A stretch of DNA of 64,000 nt. Source: Anditalea andensis. GTDB lineage: Bacteria > Bacteroidota > Bacteroidia > Cytophagales > Cyclobacteriaceae. The first letter of the stretch is position 1, and each line of letters begins with the position of its first letter. The stretch covers positions 310,001-374,000 of the forward strand of contig NZ_JMIH01000024.1 in assembly GCF_000714815.1 (NCBI RefSeq), in the 5' to 3' direction. The notes under the pieces were generated by a model, which saw only the letters and a program-made list of their open reading frames with translations, searched no databases and was not told the origin of the DNA. Positions 55,159 through 63,613 of the stretch are shown here, piece after piece. Made by a program: the position numbers and the translations under genes.

Positions 55159-57327
55159 ATGATTCTGTTAAGTGATTTAAACTTTTCCTTGCCCCTGAGT
55201 AGCCCGATTATCATTTTTGCTATTCTTTTATTTATAATACTGTTTGCCCCTTTAGTATTAAATAAGCTGCGTATACCCCAGCTTATAGGCCTTATCATAG
55301 CCGGTGCGATCATTGGCCCAAATGGATTTAACTTACTGGAAAGGGATAGCAGTATTCAACTTTTCGGAATGGTAGGGTTGTTATATATAATGTTTCTTGC
55401 CGGACTGGAGATTGATCTGGCAGATTTTAAGAAAAACAGTTCCAAAAGTATAATATTTGGACTATATACCTTTATGATCCCCATGGCGCTGGGTATTTTA
55501 AGTGGAGTATATATATTAGGTTTTACGGTGATGACATCAGTATTGCTGGCCAGTATGTTTGCTTCGCATACATTGATTGCTTATCCGTTGATAAGTAAGC
55601 TGGGGGTAGCTAAAAATAAGGCTGTCAATATTACTGTAGGTGGTACTATGATCACTGATACATTGGCTCTATTGGTGCTGGCGGTAGTAGCTGGTATGGC
55701 CACCGGAGAGCTCAATAATGAATTTTGGATCAGATTGAGCATTTCTATAATTATTTTTGCCCTTATTGTTACTTTATTGTTTCCACTGGTGGCAAGGTGG
55801 TTTTTTAAAAGGAATGAAGATAATATTAGCCAGTATATATTTGTTTTAGGACTTGTGTTTTTAGGTGCTCTTTTGGCAGAAATAGCTGGTATAGAAGGTA
55901 TCATAGGAGCGTTCTTAGCAGGATTGGCCTTGAATAGGTTGATTCCCCATACGTCTCCTTTAATGAATAGAATAGAATTTGTTGGAAATGCGCTATTTAT
56001 ACCATTTTTTCTAATAGGTGTAGGTATGCTGATAGATTACCGAGTTTTTTTCAGTGATCTTCAGACCATCATAGTAGCAGTTACCATGACTGTAGTGGCT
56101 ACTTTTTCAAAATATCTTGCTGCATTTATCACCCAGAAGTCATTTAAATTCAGTTCAGCACAGAGAGATCTTATTTTTGGTTTGAGCAATGCCCAGGCTG
56201 CAGCCACACTTGCTGCAGTTCTAGTAGGATATAATATAATTTTGGGAGAGGGACCAGATGGTGATCCTATTCGGTTATTAAATGATTCAGTCCTTAACGG
56301 TACTATATTAATGATACTGGTTACCTGCACTGTAGCTTCCTTTGTCGCACAGAGAGGAGCCACTAGACTGGCACTTGAGGAGACGGAAGGCAATGTAAAA
56401 GAAGATGCTGAAGATACCGAACCCAAGGAAAAAATCCTGATACCTATCAATCATCCTGAAAGTATAGAAGAACTGATTAATTTGGGTGTGACTGTTAAAT
56501 CTCAGGCTGCCAAAAACAGTTTGTTAGCGCTAAATATAGTGCCTTCGGATTCCACTGATGACCAATTGGAAAAAAATGCGAGAAAAGTCCTAGAAAAAGC
56601 CAGTGTGCTGGCAGCAGCCACGGATAATATCCTTACCGAACTGGTTCGGTATGATTCTAATATAGTAAATGGGATCACCAATGTGGTGAAAGAAAATAAA
56701 GTGTCTGATATTATTCTAGGACTTCATAGACAGCAGGGGATATCGGATTCTTTTTTGGGACAGCTTACCGAAGGTATATTAAACAGGTGCAATGCCACTA
56801 CGATGATTTATAGAAATATACAGCCTATAAATACAGTTCAGAGGCACCTTATTATAGTCCCTGAAAATGCCGAAAAGGAAATTGGTTTCCCGTTCTGGCT
56901 GCTGAGGGCTTGGAACATCGGCAGAAATACGGGCGCCAAGTTGGTGTTTTATGCTTCACCTGATACCTTGGCTTATATTAAAGATATAAATAAGAAACAT
57001 ACTATCGATGCAGATTTTGTCGAATTCAACGATTGGGAGGATTTTTTGATACTTTCAAGAGACATGAAAACCAATGATGCCCTTATTATAATTATGAGCA
57101 GGAAATCTGGTTTGTCTTACAATGACGTAATGGGCAAAATGCCGAAATATTTGGATAAATATTTTATAGTAAATAATTATATACTGGTGTATCCTATGCA
57201 GTCAGATATAAATAATAGGGGATCGCTTGCTGACGTAGGAGGTACCTTATTTAATCCGCTGATAAATAATATAGAAAAGCTGGATGATTTGGGAAAAACG
57301 CTTGCTAAGCTGTTTAAAAAGAAGTGA
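55159..57327 (+). CDS. CPA2-type cation:proton antiporter with C-terminal USP-like region
   Basis: The 722-residue protein has about 12 membrane segments (to about 400) of the Na+/H+ exchanger fold, with LIGLIIAGAIIGPNG, LFLAGLEIDL and FASHTLIAYPL visible. A soluble tail of about 320 residues (about 415-722) looks like two universal-stress-protein-type domains (KILIPINHPESIEELINLG..., HLIIVPENAEKEIGFPFWLL...). It exchanges Na+ or K+ for H+ and the tail may bind nucleotides. No KefF or TrkA-N domain was seen. It is monocistronic. Confidence 0.88.
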   Translation: MILLSDLNFSLPLSSPIIIFAILLFIILFAPLVLNKLRIPQLIGLIIAGAIIGPNGFNLLERDSSIQLFGMVGLLYIMFLAGLEIDLADFKKNSSKSIIFGLYTFMIPMALGILSGVYILGFTVMTSVLLASMFASHTLIAYPLISKLGVAKNKAVNITVGGTMITDTLALLVLAVVAGMATGELNNEFWIRLSISIIIFALIVTLLFPLVARWFFKRNEDNISQYIFVLGLVFLGALLAEIAGIEGIIGAFLAGLALNRLIPHTSPLMNRIEFVGNALFIPFFLIGVGMLIDYRVFFSDLQTIIVAVTMTVVATFSKYLAAFITQKSFKFSSAQRDLIFGLSNAQAAATLAAVLVGYNIILGEGPDGDPIRLLNDSVLNGTILMILVTCTVASFVAQRGATRLALEETEGNVKEDAEDTEPKEKILIPINHPESIEELINLGVTVKSQAAKNSLLALNIVPSDSTDDQLEKNARKVLEKASVLAAATDNILTELVRYDSNIVNGITNVVKENKVSDIILGLHRQQGISDSFLGQLTEGILNRCNATTMIYRNIQPINTVQRHLIIVPENAEKEIGFPFWLLRAWNIGRNTGAKLVFYASPDTLAYIKDINKKHTIDADFVEFNDWEDFLILSRDMKTNDALIIIMSRKSGLSYNDVMGKMPKYLDKYFIVNNYILVYPMQSDINNRGSLADVGGTLFNPLINNIEKLDDLGKTLAKLFKKK

Positions 57328-57349
57328 GGATATCTGTAATATATATTAA

Positions 57350-57375
57350 AAAACCTCCCAGATTTGGGAGGTTTT
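57350..57375. terminator. Bidirectional terminator between antiporter and dps
   Basis: AAAACCTCCCA (57350-57360) pairs perfectly with TGGGAGGTTTT (57365-57375) around a 4-nt loop; A and T runs on the two sides let it serve both convergent genes. Confidence 0.88.
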
Positions 57376-57379
57376 ATAT

Positions 57380-57868
57380 TTATTTTTGAAAAGAAGTAAG
57401 CATCCAGTGATGCAGTTCAATACTCTTAATAAATGCAATCAGCATATCCTCAGTGGCAGAGTCACCTAAGTCTGCTACTTTTTCGGCACAGTCGTTCATA
57501 TTTTCTGCCAAAACTTCAAAATCCCTAAGTACTTCATCCACCATCTCTGAAGAAGACAGGGTAGTACCCACTTCCTTGATGTCTGAATGCTGAAGGTAAT
57601 CAGTAATTAAACTATATGGAGTCATTCCAAATACCCTGATCCTCTCTGCTACCAGATCTATATTGGCCAAAGCTTCATTGTATAGTTCTTCAAATTTATC
57701 ATGTAAATCAAAGAAATCGCCACCGGTTACATTCCAATGAAAATTTCTCAATTTTTGATAATGTACATGATAATTGGCCAGTAATTTATTTAAGGATTCA
57801 ACGATTTTTTCAGACTCTTCTTCTTTGTAACCTAGTTTTTTAAATACTCTTTTATCAGTCTTATTCAT
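57380..57868 (-). CDS. dps: Dps-family ferritin-like DNA-protection protein
   Basis: The 162-residue four-helix protein carries the Dps ferroxidase residues: His in NFHWNV, His in LHDKFEELY, and Asp and Glu in NIDLVAERI. The C-terminal helix contains IELHHWML. Dps forms 12-mers that oxidise and store iron and shield DNA under stress. The Cys-less ArsC-like gene ends 20 nt before its start on the same strand, suggesting one transcript. Confidence 0.93.
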   Translation of the reverse strand: MNKTDKRVFKKLGYKEEESEKIVESLNKLLANYHVHYQKLRNFHWNVTGGDFFDLHDKFEELYNEALANIDLVAERIRVFGMTPYSLITDYLQHSDIKEVGTTLSSSEMVDEVLRDFEVLAENMNDCAEKVADLGDSATEDMLIAFIKSIELHHWMLTSFQK

Positions 57869-57888
57869 TTTTGTTATATGTTTTTGGT

Positions 57889-58296
57889 TTATTCTTTAAT
57901 ATCATCAGTAGGTGGATTTTTTGTAAAAATCATGTCTATGTTGATGGTTTCTGAAGAGCTATCCAGCACCTTAGCTCCTTCTTTAGTGATAGCGATAGGA
58001 GTTTTAAGTGCAGATTTTTCTCGAATTAAAATAGTCAATAAATCCTGCTCTTCGAGGTCATTTCCCTCTATATTGTTTTTAAAGTATTCGGATTTTTTAT
58101 CGAAAAGGTCGATAATCCTTACATCTAATTTTTGGGCCAACTCAGAGATCTGAGTGGGGGTTAAATCATTTTTAGCTATATCCAGTTCATTAATTACATG
58201 CTCATGAGCTGCAGATATATAGGCATATGATTCTCTATCTCCAATTTTTTCACTGTTATAGAGAAATTTTATTTCATTATCGGCTAATTTAAACAT
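57889..58296 (-). CDS. ArsC/Spx-like thioredoxin-fold protein lacking catalytic cysteine
   Basis: The 135-residue protein follows the ArsC-family order: a first strand (IKFLYNSEKIGDRES), helix, LTPTQISELAQKL, RIIDLFDKKSEYFKN, LLTILIREKSALKTPIAI (with the family LxxP-type ending) and EGAKVL. The position where active members have the CxxS or CxxC motif reads SEKIGDR, and the whole protein has no Cys. It is therefore unlikely to be an arsenate reductase and may act by binding, as Spx does. It shares a transcript with dps, hinting at stress control. Confidence 0.6.
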   Translation of the reverse strand: MFKLADNEIKFLYNSEKIGDRESYAYISAAHEHVINELDIAKNDLTPTQISELAQKLDVRIIDLFDKKSEYFKNNIEGNDLEEQDLLTILIREKSALKTPIAITKEGAKVLDSSSETINIDMIFTKNPPTDDIKE

Positions 58297-58440
58297 AGTG
58301 TCAGGTGGTTAAGGAGTAAAAATTATTAATATTGGTTATTTGTTATTATCCATAAATTATGCCAGATATAGCATTTATGACATGATATGAACCCATATAC
58401 TCTCCTAATGTTTATCAGATAATTTTGGCGGCTGATAATG

Positions 58441-59463
58441 CTATTTAGCTATTGCATGGTGTAGGTTCATACGCAGTATATTACCCATGTTTTTACAGTG
58501 TAAAAAATCCTGATTTTGATAATGTATGGCCAGACTGTTTTTTAATGCATTAATGTTTTCATCTGTGGAAATGATGTCATTTTCCATACACCTCAATATA
58601 TCAGCGATTTCTTTAGGTGAAGATTTAAGGCGGTTGGAGATCAATGCTCTTTCTTCTTTTTGATATTGAACCATAGATTCTGAAGTGATATGGGTAATAC
58701 CCAATTGGATCAATGCATTGTTCTGTTTGAAATATTGGGGAAGATAGATGCTCTTTTTGCCTTCATAGGATTGTTGGTCAAAATCAATGGCCCTTATCCT
58801 ATAATGGATTTCTTCAAAATCTGGTGTTACATCGATGACAAAATTGCTGGAATGCATGTCACCCAATAACCTCACAAAGCACCTTTCATTAAATTTAACG
58901 AACTCTTTGGCCAGGCGTATAGGGTTCAGCAAGCCTTCGTGAATGTATTGCCTCATAAACATTTCCCCAGGTATCCCCGCAATATGTTCTTCTATCAGGG
59001 TGTCATTATAGACCAGATAATTTATCCTATTAGGTGATAATAGGTGTTCGAGTTCCAAACCATACACTCTACTGGCATCAGCATGCTTTATATAAAAATA
59101 GTCAAAATTATCATTTATTTTATTCACTATTCTTATCCTAAAGGGCTGAGTATTGCCGTAGACGCAAAGGTCTACACGGTCTACATACAAATGCCTCATT
59201 ACCCCCATGTCCCCGTCTGCCTTCAGGAGCGCATAGATTTTTTTAATATTATAGTGGATTTCAGAGCGGTCCGACTCATCAAAAAATACTGTTTCCCATA
59301 GAGTATCATTGTTTTTAGAATCATAGAGGGCTATAGAATTAGTATAGCGCAGTAATTCTTTATAATGTATAGGGATATCTACTTCCCTGCCGTAATTTTT
59401 CAGATAGTTTCTAAGAGTATCATTGATAGGATAGATTATCTTCTTTTTACTGATCAGGGCCAT
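58441..59463 (-). CDS. Protein-kinase-like (aminoglycoside-phosphotransferase-like) protein
   Basis: The 340-residue cytosolic protein has, in its second half, LGDMHSSNFVID (HGDxHxxN-type catalytic loop with Asp and Asn) and IRAIDFDQQS (metal-binding DFD), as in small-molecule kinases. The first half contains FRIRIVNKINDNFDYFYIKHADASR, where Lys may bind ATP, and a hinge-like region. I cannot name the substrate. It is the last of three adjacent genes with very short gaps (4 nt from DUF3817). Confidence 0.6.
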   Translation of the reverse strand: MALISKKKIIYPINDTLRNYLKNYGREVDIPIHYKELLRYTNSIALYDSKNNDTLWETVFFDESDRSEIHYNIKKIYALLKADGDMGVMRHLYVDRVDLCVYGNTQPFRIRIVNKINDNFDYFYIKHADASRVYGLELEHLLSPNRINYLVYNDTLIEEHIAGIPGEMFMRQYIHEGLLNPIRLAKEFVKFNERCFVRLLGDMHSSNFVIDVTPDFEEIHYRIRAIDFDQQSYEGKKSIYLPQYFKQNNALIQLGITHITSESMVQYQKEERALISNRLKSSPKEIADILRCMENDIISTDENINALKNSLAIHYQNQDFLHCKNMGNILRMNLHHAIAK

Positions 59464-59467
59464 ATGA

Positions 59468-59803
59468 TTAGGGTTTGATCTGGCTTTTATGGAGTGCTCT
59501 CTGTTCCTGTTTTAGTTTACGGTCAAATAAAAATGGCCCAAACGGAAGTACTGATACTATCAATCCCCAAAATGTTTTCATATAGCCCCATTTTAATTTT
59601 CTGCTGGTAGGGAAGATGATGTAAATATATAGCACAAATAAAGCACCATGTGCCCAGCCTACATATGTTACGGCTAATGGCATGTCCATAGTATATTTTA
59701 ATGGCATTGCTATAAACAAGAGGACAAGAAAGGAAATTCCTTCTGCTATACTGATGATTCTGAATCTCTGTAGTGTTTTTTCTTCGATGGTTGACATGAT
59801 CAT
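59468..59803 (-). CDS. DUF3817 family membrane protein
   Basis: The 111-residue protein has about three membrane segments and the DUF3817 marks RFRIISIAEGISFLVLL, VGWAHGALFVLY and WGLIVSVLPFGPFLFD. Function unknown. Its ATG at 59803 overlaps the upstream stop by one base (TAATG), a coupling arrangement; a second Met two codons later is also possible. Confidence 0.85.
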   Translation of the reverse strand: MIMSTIEEKTLQRFRIISIAEGISFLVLLFIAMPLKYTMDMPLAVTYVGWAHGALFVLYIYIIFPTSRKLKWGYMKTFWGLIVSVLPFGPFLFDRKLKQEQRALHKSQIKP

Positions 59804-60375
59804 TATTTATTGATATGGAACAGGTTTTGAAGACTTGTCCATAATAATTTTTTAAGAGGTACATTCATGGAAATTTCTATCAGATCATTGGCAAAGAGTA
59901 CCTCGAAACCTACATCCCGTATCTTATACAGATCCACTTTATACTGCATTACCGGGTGATGGACCAGGCCAAATATTATAACCTTTTGAGGATTGAGCAG
60001 CTCCAGTACTGACGCATCCATATTTTCAAATTGATCTGCTCCAATAAGAAGAATATCTTTGAGTGAACAATTGACAGCACCAAGGATTTTCATCAAGAAT
60101 TCCTGAACGTCCTTTTCCAGAGTAGCTCCTTCATATATAATGACAATTCCCTTCTCATATCCACCGGCTAAGGAGGCAATGATTTCATTTATATCGGGCT
60201 GGGAAGTACCTGCTTCTTTACTTATATCTATACCCTGAGAATCATTATCATTAACAGCCAATAGGTTATTGTTTTTGAATCTTTGGGCTAATTGAAACTG
60301 GGCCATTTCATCTCTAATCACCACAAGGTCATCAGTAAGAAATAGGCTCAGGTTATCAAGATTCATATTTTCCAT
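59803..60375 (-). CDS. Unknown cytosolic protein, 190 residues
   Basis: The protein is soluble and alpha/beta. Features include GIVIIYEGATLEKDVQEFLMKI, DILLIGADQF, KVIIFGLVHH and an end with KKLLWTSLQNLF. The general pattern recalls a uracil-glycosylase-like fold as in the DNA polymerase III psi subunit (HolD), but the resemblance is weak and I do not assign that function. It is the first gene of a three-gene unit with DUF3817 and the kinase-like gene. Confidence 0.5.
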   Translation of the reverse strand: MENMNLDNLSLFLTDDLVVIRDEMAQFQLAQRFKNNNLLAVNDNDSQGIDISKEAGTSQPDINEIIASLAGGYEKGIVIIYEGATLEKDVQEFLMKILGAVNCSLKDILLIGADQFENMDASVLELLNPQKVIIFGLVHHPVMQYKVDLYKIRDVGFEVLFANDLIEISMNVPLKKLLWTSLQNLFHINK

Positions 60376-60460
60376 TCAGCTAAATTGCTCATAAAATGTA
60401 ACCAATGCAATCATTTTTATCAGTTTTACGCATTGGATTTTCTGTCTATCATTATCAATC

Positions 60461-61000
60461 TTATTTCTTTTCTTCCTGGGGGTCTACCAGGTTAAATATA
60501 GACTTAAGTTCTACGGCATCATGTGGGTTCATCCTTTTCGCCAATACCAACCTGAGTTGTCTTCGTCTTAATGCGCCATCATATAGTTCCTGTTCTTCAG
60601 GATTGCTAGGCTCTACTTCAGGCACTTCTATTGGTCTGCCATTTTGGTCCACTGCCACAAAAGTAAAGAAAGCACGGTGTGTTTTGATTTTCTTGTTGGC
60701 AGGTATATCTTCAGCAGTTACATCTATGAAAACTTCCATAGAAGAATTAAATGCCCTCGTGACCCGCGCTTTAAGGGTTACCACATTGCCCAATGCTATA
60801 GGATGCTGAAAAGATATACTGTCAGCCGCTGCTGTCACTACGATCCGATTAGAATGTTTCTGAGCAGCTATGGCCGCCACTATGTCCATCCAGTGCATCA
60901 ATCTACCTCCCATGAGGTTGTTCAAAGGGTTGGTATCATTTGGTAAGACCAGTTCGGTCATAATTACTTCTGAATCCTTTACTATTTTTTTCTTAGGCAT
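60461..61000 (-). CDS. Acyl-CoA thioesterase (hotdog fold, YciA/BACH type)
   Basis: The 179-residue protein has the hotdog core with NPLNNLMGGRLMHWMD (catalytic Asn/Asp region) and ISFQHPIALGNVV, then FFTFVAVDQNGRP. It hydrolyses acyl-CoA to free acid and CoA, with chain preference unknown. Length is normal. Confidence 0.88.
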   Translation of the reverse strand: MPKKKIVKDSEVIMTELVLPNDTNPLNNLMGGRLMHWMDIVAAIAAQKHSNRIVVTAAADSISFQHPIALGNVVTLKARVTRAFNSSMEVFIDVTAEDIPANKKIKTHRAFFTFVAVDQNGRPIEVPEVEPSNPEEQELYDGALRRRQLRLVLAKRMNPHDAVELKSIFNLVDPQEEKK

Positions 61001-61083
61001 ATTATCTATTTATATATCAAAATTAATAAAATTTTATTTTACCGCAATATTTAATATAATGCAAGTACAAAATTAAATTTTGA

Positions 61084-61740
61084 TTATCTCCATCCTCCTG
61101 TTCCTAGTAAAGGAACGAATGCAAAATTATCATATTCTTCCTGAAGGATTTTGGTTTCTGAAATTTTAGTAAGCTTCATCATTTTTTGGGAAACCCTGTT
61201 TCCTACAGGGATGACTAGGATTCCATTTACCTTCAGCTGCTTTAATAGGTCATTTGGTATTACAGGCGCACCTGCAGTTACGATTATTTTATCGTATGGC
61301 GCTTTTTGTGGAAGTCCTTTAGACCCATCTCCTAAGTAAAATTTTACCTTTACGCCGATCCTAGGTAAAAACTTTTTAGTCCGTTCATATAGCTTTGGCT
61401 GGAATTCAATGGTATGCACCTGGGCTTCCAGTAGGTATAAGACTGCCGCTTGGTATCCTGATCCGGTACCGATTTCCAATATTTTGTCCCCTTTGTTGAC
61501 CTCGAGAAGTTCGGTTTGAAAGGCTACCGTATAAGGCTGGCTAATCGTTTGACCTTCTCCTATTGGAAAGGCTTTGTCTTCATAAGCATGTGAATGCAGG
61601 GCACTGTCAAAGAAGAAGTGACGGGGGATGGCGTTAATGGCATTCAGGACAGCCTCATTTTTAATTCCTTTTTTTCGGATCACATTTACCAGTTCCCTTC
61701 GTTGTCCTTTATGACGGTAACTGTCTTCCAGTTTAAGCAT
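61084..61740 (-). CDS. pcm: Protein-L-isoaspartate O-methyltransferase
   Basis: The 218-residue SAM-dependent methyltransferase has AFPIGEGQTISQPYTVA (substrate loop), KILEIGTGSGYQAAVL (SAM-binding motif I) and PYDKIIVTAGAPVIP (motif II). It repairs isoaspartyl residues in aged proteins. It is divergent from ribE over 134 bp. Confidence 0.93.
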   Translation of the reverse strand: MLKLEDSYRHKGQRRELVNVIRKKGIKNEAVLNAINAIPRHFFFDSALHSHAYEDKAFPIGEGQTISQPYTVAFQTELLEVNKGDKILEIGTGSGYQAAVLYLLEAQVHTIEFQPKLYERTKKFLPRIGVKVKFYLGDGSKGLPQKAPYDKIIVTAGAPVIPNDLLKQLKVNGILVIPVGNRVSQKMMKLTKISETKILQEEYDNFAFVPLLGTGGWR

Positions 61741-61874
61741 TTGTGATAAAAATTAATCTTTTTTTATTTTTAATTCCCTAAAGTTACATGAATAAAATGG
61801 CTTAATTTGAATTCTTTTGTACGTAACAGGATTAAAGAGTTATGTTAAAGGTATAAAAATTTGAACACATAAAT

Positions 61875-62465
61875 ATGTTTACAGGAATAATAGAAACATT
61901 AGGAGAGGTGAAAAAAGTTACTCATGAGGGAAATAACGTACATTTTGACCTCTATTCTGCCATCACTTCTCAGCTACGCATAGATCAGTCAGTCGCTCAC
62001 AATGGTGTATGTCTTACGGTGGTCCATATTGAAGGAGATCAATATAGGGTTACCGCTGTGGATGAAACCCTAAAAAAAACTAATTTAGGGGAATGGCATG
62101 AGGGCAAGAAGGTAAATGTGGAAAGGTGCATGCCGGCCAGCGGCCGCTTTGACGGACACATTGTACAGGGCCATGTGGATCAGGTAGGGTGGGTGGACAA
62201 TATAACCGAAGAAGCAGGCAGCTGGATTTTTGATTTTTCTTTTGATACTTCTTTAGGTAATATAACAGTAGAAAAGGGATCCATTACTATAAACGGGACT
62301 AGCCTCACCTGCTTTAATTCCCATGATGGCGGATTTTCAGTAGCCATTATTCCTTACACATATGAGCATACTAACTTTCATCAACTTAGGGTAGGAGATA
62401 AAGTAAATTTAGAATTTGACATACTCGGTAAATATATCCAAAGGATCATCAAAGGATATGGTTAA
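61875..62465 (+). CDS. ribE: Riboflavin synthase, alpha chain
   Basis: The 196-residue enzyme has two lumazine-binding repeats: MFTGIIETLG with NGVCLTV, and a second with GHIVQGHVDQVG and KGSITINGTSLT. It converts two molecules of dimethyl-ribityllumazine into riboflavin. It overlaps the following aminotransferase gene by 8 nt, so the two are cotranscribed. Confidence 0.95.
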   Translation: MFTGIIETLGEVKKVTHEGNNVHFDLYSAITSQLRIDQSVAHNGVCLTVVHIEGDQYRVTAVDETLKKTNLGEWHEGKKVNVERCMPASGRFDGHIVQGHVDQVGWVDNITEEAGSWIFDFSFDTSLGNITVEKGSITINGTSLTCFNSHDGGFSVAIIPYTYEHTNFHQLRVGDKVNLEFDILGKYIQRIIKGYG

Positions 62466-63567
62466 GTTTTTAGACCTAGAGGCCATAAACAAAAGTTTTG
62501 AACCCCAATTATCCCAAGCCTTGAGGCGTGTGATGGATTCAGGCTGGTATTTATTGGGAAAGGAAGTAACAGCTTTTGAGAAAGCGTTCAGTCAGTATAT
62601 AGGCTGTACACATACGGTGGCTGTAGGCAGTGGTTTGGATGCGTTAAAGTTGATTTTTTTGGCTTATATACAGATAGGAGCCATGCGGACAGGAGATGAA
62701 ATCATAGTGCCTGCCAATACCTGTATAGCTACATTTTTGGCCATATCCAGTAGCGGATTAATACCCGTGCCTGTAGAACCTGAAATGTTATCCTATAATA
62801 TCGATCCTTTGGAAATAGAGCGTAAGATCTCTAAAAAGACCAGAGCGATCATGATAGTGCATCTATATGGCCAAGTAGCCATGCATGAACATATAGCAGG
62901 ATTAATCGGGAAATATGGTCTCATTTTGATAGAAGATAATGCTCAGGCCGTAGGCGGCTTATATGGGGATATCCGTACTGGAGCCATAGGCCATGCCGCA
63001 GCCCATAGTTTTTATCCCAGTAAAAATTTAGGTGCGATGGGGGATGGGGGAGCGGTCACTACTAATGACCACCTACTCGCAGATACCATTAGGACTCTGG
63101 CCAATTATGGGAGCATACAGAAAAATGTAAACCGATATCAGGGGATAAATTCTAGATTAGATGAACTGCAGGCAGCTGTATTAAGGGTGAAATTAGCTCG
63201 GCTGGATGAGGATAATAAGAAAAGGGGGATTATAGCAAAATCTTATATTCATAATATAAAAAATATGCATATCATTTTACCCAAGGTGAGTGTTTATGGG
63301 ATGAGTATGCTAGGTCATGTATGGCACCTATTTGTAATAAGGTCGGAGGAAAGAGATAGATTACAGTCATATTTATACAGCCATGACATCCAGACGCAGA
63401 TCCATTATCCTATACCTCCACATAAACAGGAGGCATATAAACAAATGAACCACCTGAATTTTCCTAAAACCGAAGTCATACACAATGAGGTATTAAGCCT
63501 TCCGATAAGCCCTTTAATTTCTCAGGAAGATGTTTTCAAAGTAATTGAGACCATCAACAGATTTTGA
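62458..63567 (+). CDS. DegT/DnrJ/EryC1/StrS-family aminotransferase
   Basis: The 369-residue PLP enzyme shows VAVGSGLDALKL, EIIVPANTCIATFLAI, IEDNAQAVGG, SFYPSKNLGAMGDGGAV (PLP Lys) and SRLDELQAAVLR. It is a sugar aminotransferase for nucleotide-sugar synthesis, for example of 3-amino or 4-amino sugars for surface polysaccharides. The start at 62458 lies inside ribE and matches the usual VKFLDLEA opening; the frame extension to 62416 is within ribE coding sequence. Confidence 0.9.
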   Translation: MVKFLDLEAINKSFEPQLSQALRRVMDSGWYLLGKEVTAFEKAFSQYIGCTHTVAVGSGLDALKLIFLAYIQIGAMRTGDEIIVPANTCIATFLAISSSGLIPVPVEPEMLSYNIDPLEIERKISKKTRAIMIVHLYGQVAMHEHIAGLIGKYGLILIEDNAQAVGGLYGDIRTGAIGHAAAHSFYPSKNLGAMGDGGAVTTNDHLLADTIRTLANYGSIQKNVNRYQGINSRLDELQAAVLRVKLARLDEDNKKRGIIAKSYIHNIKNMHIILPKVSVYGMSMLGHVWHLFVIRSEERDRLQSYLYSHDIQTQIHYPIPPHKQEAYKQMNHLNFPKTEVIHNEVLSLPISPLISQEDVFKVIETINRF

Positions 63568-63613
63568 CTGCCTCCCTATGTATTTCTATGCGGAATAATC
63601 CTTTGTTTCCTTT

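Noticed and set aside
59803-60375. DNA polymerase III psi subunit (HolD)
   Set aside because: Only a general fold-level resemblance was seen, and there is no replication-gene context, so the protein is left as unknown.
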